Shown here: in pieces, positions 29,888 to 32,874 of the stretch
How positions within the stretch are numbered: position 1 is the first letter of the stretch
How the letters are laid out: each line of letters opens with the position of its first letter
Source: Spirochaetia bacterium UBA2205
Lineage (GTDB): Bacteria; Spirochaetota; UBA4802; UB4802
Direction of reading: 5' to 3'
Assembly: GCA_002328585.1 (NCBI GenBank)
Contig: DCUV01000056.1
Span: 1 to 32,874 of the forward strand
Length of the DNA: 32,874 bases
Notes under the pieces: model-generated
Told to the model about the DNA's origin: nothing
The model's database searches: none
The model's input: the letters and a program-made list of their open reading frames with translations, nothing else
Position numbers and translations under genes: made by a program

Positions 29888-32287
29888 TTAATGAAATACT
29901 ATATCAAAGACTTCGTCAATATGGGCAACAAAAAATAGTGACATATCCTTTATAATATGTGAAGGTATTTCATGAATTTCCCGTTTGTTTTCTGCTGGCA
30001 GTATGATTGCAACACAATGTTCACGTTTAGCAGCAATAATTTTTTCTTTAATGCCGCCAACCGGCAATATCCGCCCTGAAAGGGTAAGTTCACCTGTCAT
30101 AGCAATACGTTTTGTAATTGGCTGTTGCAAAACCAGTGAATAGAGCGCTGTTGCCATGGTAATACCGGCAGACGGTCCATCTTTGGGGATAGCACCCGCG
30201 GGGACATGGATATGGATGTTATTTTTAGTAAGATAATCTATTACCTGATGATTGTTATCACAGTAATGTTTAATGTAATTATAGGCGATAGTTGCCGATT
30301 CTTTCATGACATCGCCAATATTCCCTGTCAGTGTTAATGCAGGTGTTGCCTGTGCTGGCGTGGAAAGCGATTCAATTAATAGAATAGAACCACCGGTTGT
30401 TGTCCATGCCAATCCTATTGCTACGCCTGGATTAAGTTTTTCAGGAATGGTGTCATCAGTATATATCTCCGCTCCCAGAAGCCTGCGAAGTTCATTGCTG
30501 TCAAGATGTTCAGGGAATGAATCATCCTGTTTAACAATTGATTTTGCCTTTTTTCGGCAAAGACGTTCAATCTGTCTGTCTAAACCTCGTACTCCTGCCT
30601 CACGCGCCCAACCGTTAATGACGCAATATAAAGCATTTTTATCTAATTTTATGGGATTATGGGCTAAACCATGTTTTTTAAGCTGTTTTGGCAACAAAAA
30701 ATGTTTTGCAATTTCATACTTTTCTTCAGCAATGTATCCCGGAATACGAATGACTTCCATACGATCAAGTAACACATCAGGGATAGTTTCAGATGTATTT
30801 GCAGTTGTAATGAAGAAAACCTTTGAAAGGTCAAAAGGCATATCAATATAATGATCCCTGAATGCATGATTTTGTTCATAATCAAGAACTTCTAATAACG
30901 ATGCAGCAGGGTCCCCCTGATAGCTTTGATACAGCTTGTCAATCTCATCCAGCATAAAAACAGGATTTTTAGATTTACATATCTTCATGCCCTGAATTAT
31001 CTTCCCGGGCATTGCTCCAATATAGGTCCTACGGTGCCCTTTAATCTCTGCCTCGTCGCGGATTCCGCCCAGTGAAACCCTGAAAAAATTTCGTTTTAAA
31101 GAATCAGCAATAGCCTGTCCCAGGGATGTTTTCCCTACACCTGGCGGCCCAACAAGACACAATATTGAACCACCTGAATCAGGTTTTAGCATCCTTACAC
31201 TTAAAAATTCAATAATCCTTTCTTTGACATCATTTAATCCATGGTGACTTTTCTTTAAAATTTTTTCTGCATACTCAATATTTAAATAATCATCAGTATA
31301 GGTATTCCATGGCAAAGAAAGAACAGTATCGATATAGGTACGGGCTATGGTATATTCCGGAGTATTGGATTCAATATAATTAAGCCTGTTTATTTCCTCA
31401 AAAATCTTTTCTCTGGATTCATGGTTAAGATGCAATGCTTCCGCTGAAGATTTCATCTGTTCAATTTCATGATGCCTGTCATCCTCTACTCCCAATTCCT
31501 GTTTTATGATTTTTAATTGTTCTCGTAAAAAATAATCTTTCTGCTGTTTGTATATCTTCTCATTGATACGATTTTGTATTTTCCGCTGAACTGATACAAC
31601 CTCCAGCTCTTTTTGTAATAGCACCAGCACTTTTTCCAGACGATTTTTTACGTTGATTGTTTCCAGTATATTTTGATATTCATATTTTTCCAGATTTAAG
31701 ATAGATGTTACAAAATCTGCTATGCGTCCCGGTTCATCAACATTGAGCATTGTCAGCTTCATCTCCTCGGTAAACAGAGGATTGCTTTCGGATAATATTT
31801 TAAGCTGACTTAATATTGCGCGTGTTAAAGCTTTGATCTCTACATTTTTTGGATTTGCCTTATCATAGATATAGTCAACTTTTGCAAGGATGTTACTTTT
31901 TTCCTCAGTTATTTTGTTGATTTTAAACCTGCAAACACTATTGATAAGCACATTGATGCTTTCATCAGGAAGATTAATTTTTTTAATTATCTTTGCAGCA
32001 GTGCCAAACATCTCTATATCATCTAATGCAACATCCTCAACGTCATCATCTTTTAGTACAACGATACCAATAGATCTTGAGATGTTTAATGCATCATCAA
32101 TTGAGTGCATAAACCTTGGTTTTGCTATAATAAGCGGGGTAATAATACCAGGAAATATAGGTTTATATCGAACCGGTATAATGTGAATTGTTGATGGCAT
32201 AGCGGTATCTATTTTGGAAAGATCGCTTGCCATTATGGTATTTTCTATCTGTATGGTATCGTTGTCAAAATATTCTTCAAAATTCAT
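29888..32287 (-). CDS. lon: ATP-dependent Lon protease (LonA type), second paralogue
   Basis: 799 aa with the same architecture as the Lon at 4513: N-terminal domain (about 33-215), coiled-coil linker, AAA+ with GPPGVGKT (380-387) and PVFMLDEID (442-450), and protease domain with Ser706 in KDGPSAG and Lys747 in GGIKEK. All catalytic residues are kept. The two paralogues differ mainly in the N-terminal substrate domain and in the linker, so different substrates or conditions are likely (inference). ATG at 32285-32287 follows GGAG with 7-nt spacing. The gene starts 56 nt after the DedA-like gene on the same strand. Confidence 0.96.
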   Translation of the reverse strand: MNFEEYFDNDTIQIENTIMASDLSKIDTAMPSTIHIIPVRYKPIFPGIITPLIIAKPRFMHSIDDALNISRSIGIVVLKDDDVEDVALDDIEMFGTAAKIIKKINLPDESINVLINSVCRFKINKITEEKSNILAKVDYIYDKANPKNVEIKALTRAILSQLKILSESNPLFTEEMKLTMLNVDEPGRIADFVTSILNLEKYEYQNILETINVKNRLEKVLVLLQKELEVVSVQRKIQNRINEKIYKQQKDYFLREQLKIIKQELGVEDDRHHEIEQMKSSAEALHLNHESREKIFEEINRLNYIESNTPEYTIARTYIDTVLSLPWNTYTDDYLNIEYAEKILKKSHHGLNDVKERIIEFLSVRMLKPDSGGSILCLVGPPGVGKTSLGQAIADSLKRNFFRVSLGGIRDEAEIKGHRRTYIGAMPGKIIQGMKICKSKNPVFMLDEIDKLYQSYQGDPAASLLEVLDYEQNHAFRDHYIDMPFDLSKVFFITTANTSETIPDVLLDRMEVIRIPGYIAEEKYEIAKHFLLPKQLKKHGLAHNPIKLDKNALYCVINGWAREAGVRGLDRQIERLCRKKAKSIVKQDDSFPEHLDSNELRRLLGAEIYTDDTIPEKLNPGVAIGLAWTTTGGSILLIESLSTPAQATPALTLTGNIGDVMKESATIAYNYIKHYCDNNHQVIDYLTKNNIHIHVPAGAIPKDGPSAGITMATALYSLVLQQPITKRIAMTGELTLSGRILPVGGIKEKIIAAKREHCVAIILPAENKREIHEIPSHIIKDMSLFFVAHIDEVFDIVFH

Positions 32288-32343
32288 TCAATGTCTCCAT
32301 AAAATCATAAACATAACACAGGAAATATAGTATATATGCATAA

Positions 32344-32874
32344 CTAATTTTTTGCTACATATTTTTTAAATTTAATTGCGATATATACCAATAAAACTAT
32401 ACCGCCGGCAAATAACAATACTTTGCTATATTGTGATAAGATATGACTTATTTTGTTTTGCACAATAAACCAGTTATTACCTAACGAATAGCCAAGATAT
32501 ATAATAATTAAATTCCATACCGAAGCGCTTAAAAGAGAAAACAGCAAAACTGTATGTGTGGACAAATTAGAAAAACCAGCAGTCAAAGAAATGACACTAC
32601 GGATGCCAGGCAAAAAGCGGTTTGAAAGCACCAGCCAGCTGCCATATTTTTGTACCCATTGTTCAGCCTTAAGTATATCGTCATATTTAAAAAAAGTGAA
32701 TTTACTATTAAGCATAAACTCTTTTCCTAAAAATTTTCCAAATAAAAATAGCAGCGTAAAACCCGTAGTAGCACCAAGGGTTGTTGCTATATAAACGCCT
32801 ATAAAATGTAATTTCCCTGTTCCAACCATAAATGCTCCAAATGCAGTAACAACGTCACCCGGAATAGGCGGTAT
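32344..32874 (-). CDS. DedA/SNARE-associated family membrane protein, 5' end cut by the window
   Basis: The frame is open to the right edge, adding IPPIPGDVVTAFGAF to the 161 residues after the first in-frame ATG (32829). The true start is therefore beyond 32874, and about 176 residues are visible. DedA proteins are conserved inner-membrane proteins linked to undecaprenyl-phosphate or phospholipid transport and membrane homeostasis. The conserved PPIPGD re-entrant loop and the later RFLPGIRSVISLTAG (Gly-x3-Arg) motif are both present, with four or so hydrophobic segments and a basic C-terminus. It may be co-transcribed with the second lon downstream. Confidence 0.88.
   Translation of the reverse strand: MPPIPGDVVTAFGAFMVGTGKLHFIGVYIATTLGATTGFTLLFLFGKFLGKEFMLNSKFTFFKYDDILKAEQWVQKYGSWLVLSNRFLPGIRSVISLTAGFSNLSTHTVLLFSLLSASVWNLIIIYLGYSLGNNWFIVQNKISHILSQYSKVLLFAGGIVLLVYIAIKFKKYVAKN

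Overview
This 32.9 kb AT-rich chromosomal window most likely comes from an uncultured member of the Spirochaetota. The best lineage clue is a radical SAM protein resembling the spirochaete-restricted spiro-SPASM family. It is supported by several lipoproteins with loose lipoboxes and a membrane-anchored PAS/HATPase regulator without a phospho-acceptor. The code is standard (TGA ends several genes), so the two in-frame TGAs described below are candidate selenocysteine codons rather than reassigned sense codons. No rRNA, tRNA, CRISPR array, integrase or intact insertion sequence was seen.

Region 1 (1-4509), mostly minus strand: an anthranilate operon trpE-trpG-trpD (trpD runs off the left edge) preceded by an unusual leader. 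The leader has a 22-residue peptide with three consecutive Trp codons, a pausing hairpin that contains those codons, and two tandem terminators with almost the same stem. The 3' arm of the first terminator is perfectly complementary to the 5' arm of the second, so one stalled ribosome could disarm both. Upstream lie two short genes, each interrupted by an in-frame TGA followed by a SECIS-like hairpin: a HesB/IscA-like protein (motif GIGUGGP) and a 50-residue one-helix membrane protein (motif TULSSSC). Beyond them is a small graveyard of toxin-antitoxin or HEPN-type remnants.

Region 2 (4513-11555): the first of two LonA proteases (minus), then on the plus strand a VTC polyphosphate-polymerase domain protein, a DUF4956 membrane protein and a CotH-kinase-like protein in one operon, followed by a hotdog thioesterase and a PilZ-domain protein.

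Region 3 (11556-19626): two small lipoproteins, a large membrane-anchored TPR protein, a second exported TPR protein and a possible 26-residue membrane peptide on the minus strand. A DHH phosphoesterase and a vWA-CsgG lipoprotein lie on the plus strand. Copies of a short palindromic dispersed repeat sit in the gaps.

Region 4 (19636-24487), minus: a compact operon cimA-murI-ppiC/surA-spiroSPASM, linking the citramalate route to isoleucine, peptidoglycan D-glutamate supply, periplasmic folding and the radical SAM protein. Region 5 (24767-28511), plus: a PAS-HATPase regulator, a Nudix hydrolase and a PlsC-acyltransferase/alpha-beta-hydrolase fusion. Region 6 (28516-32874), minus: a probable outer-membrane barrel protein, a second LonA and a 5'-truncated DedA-family protein.
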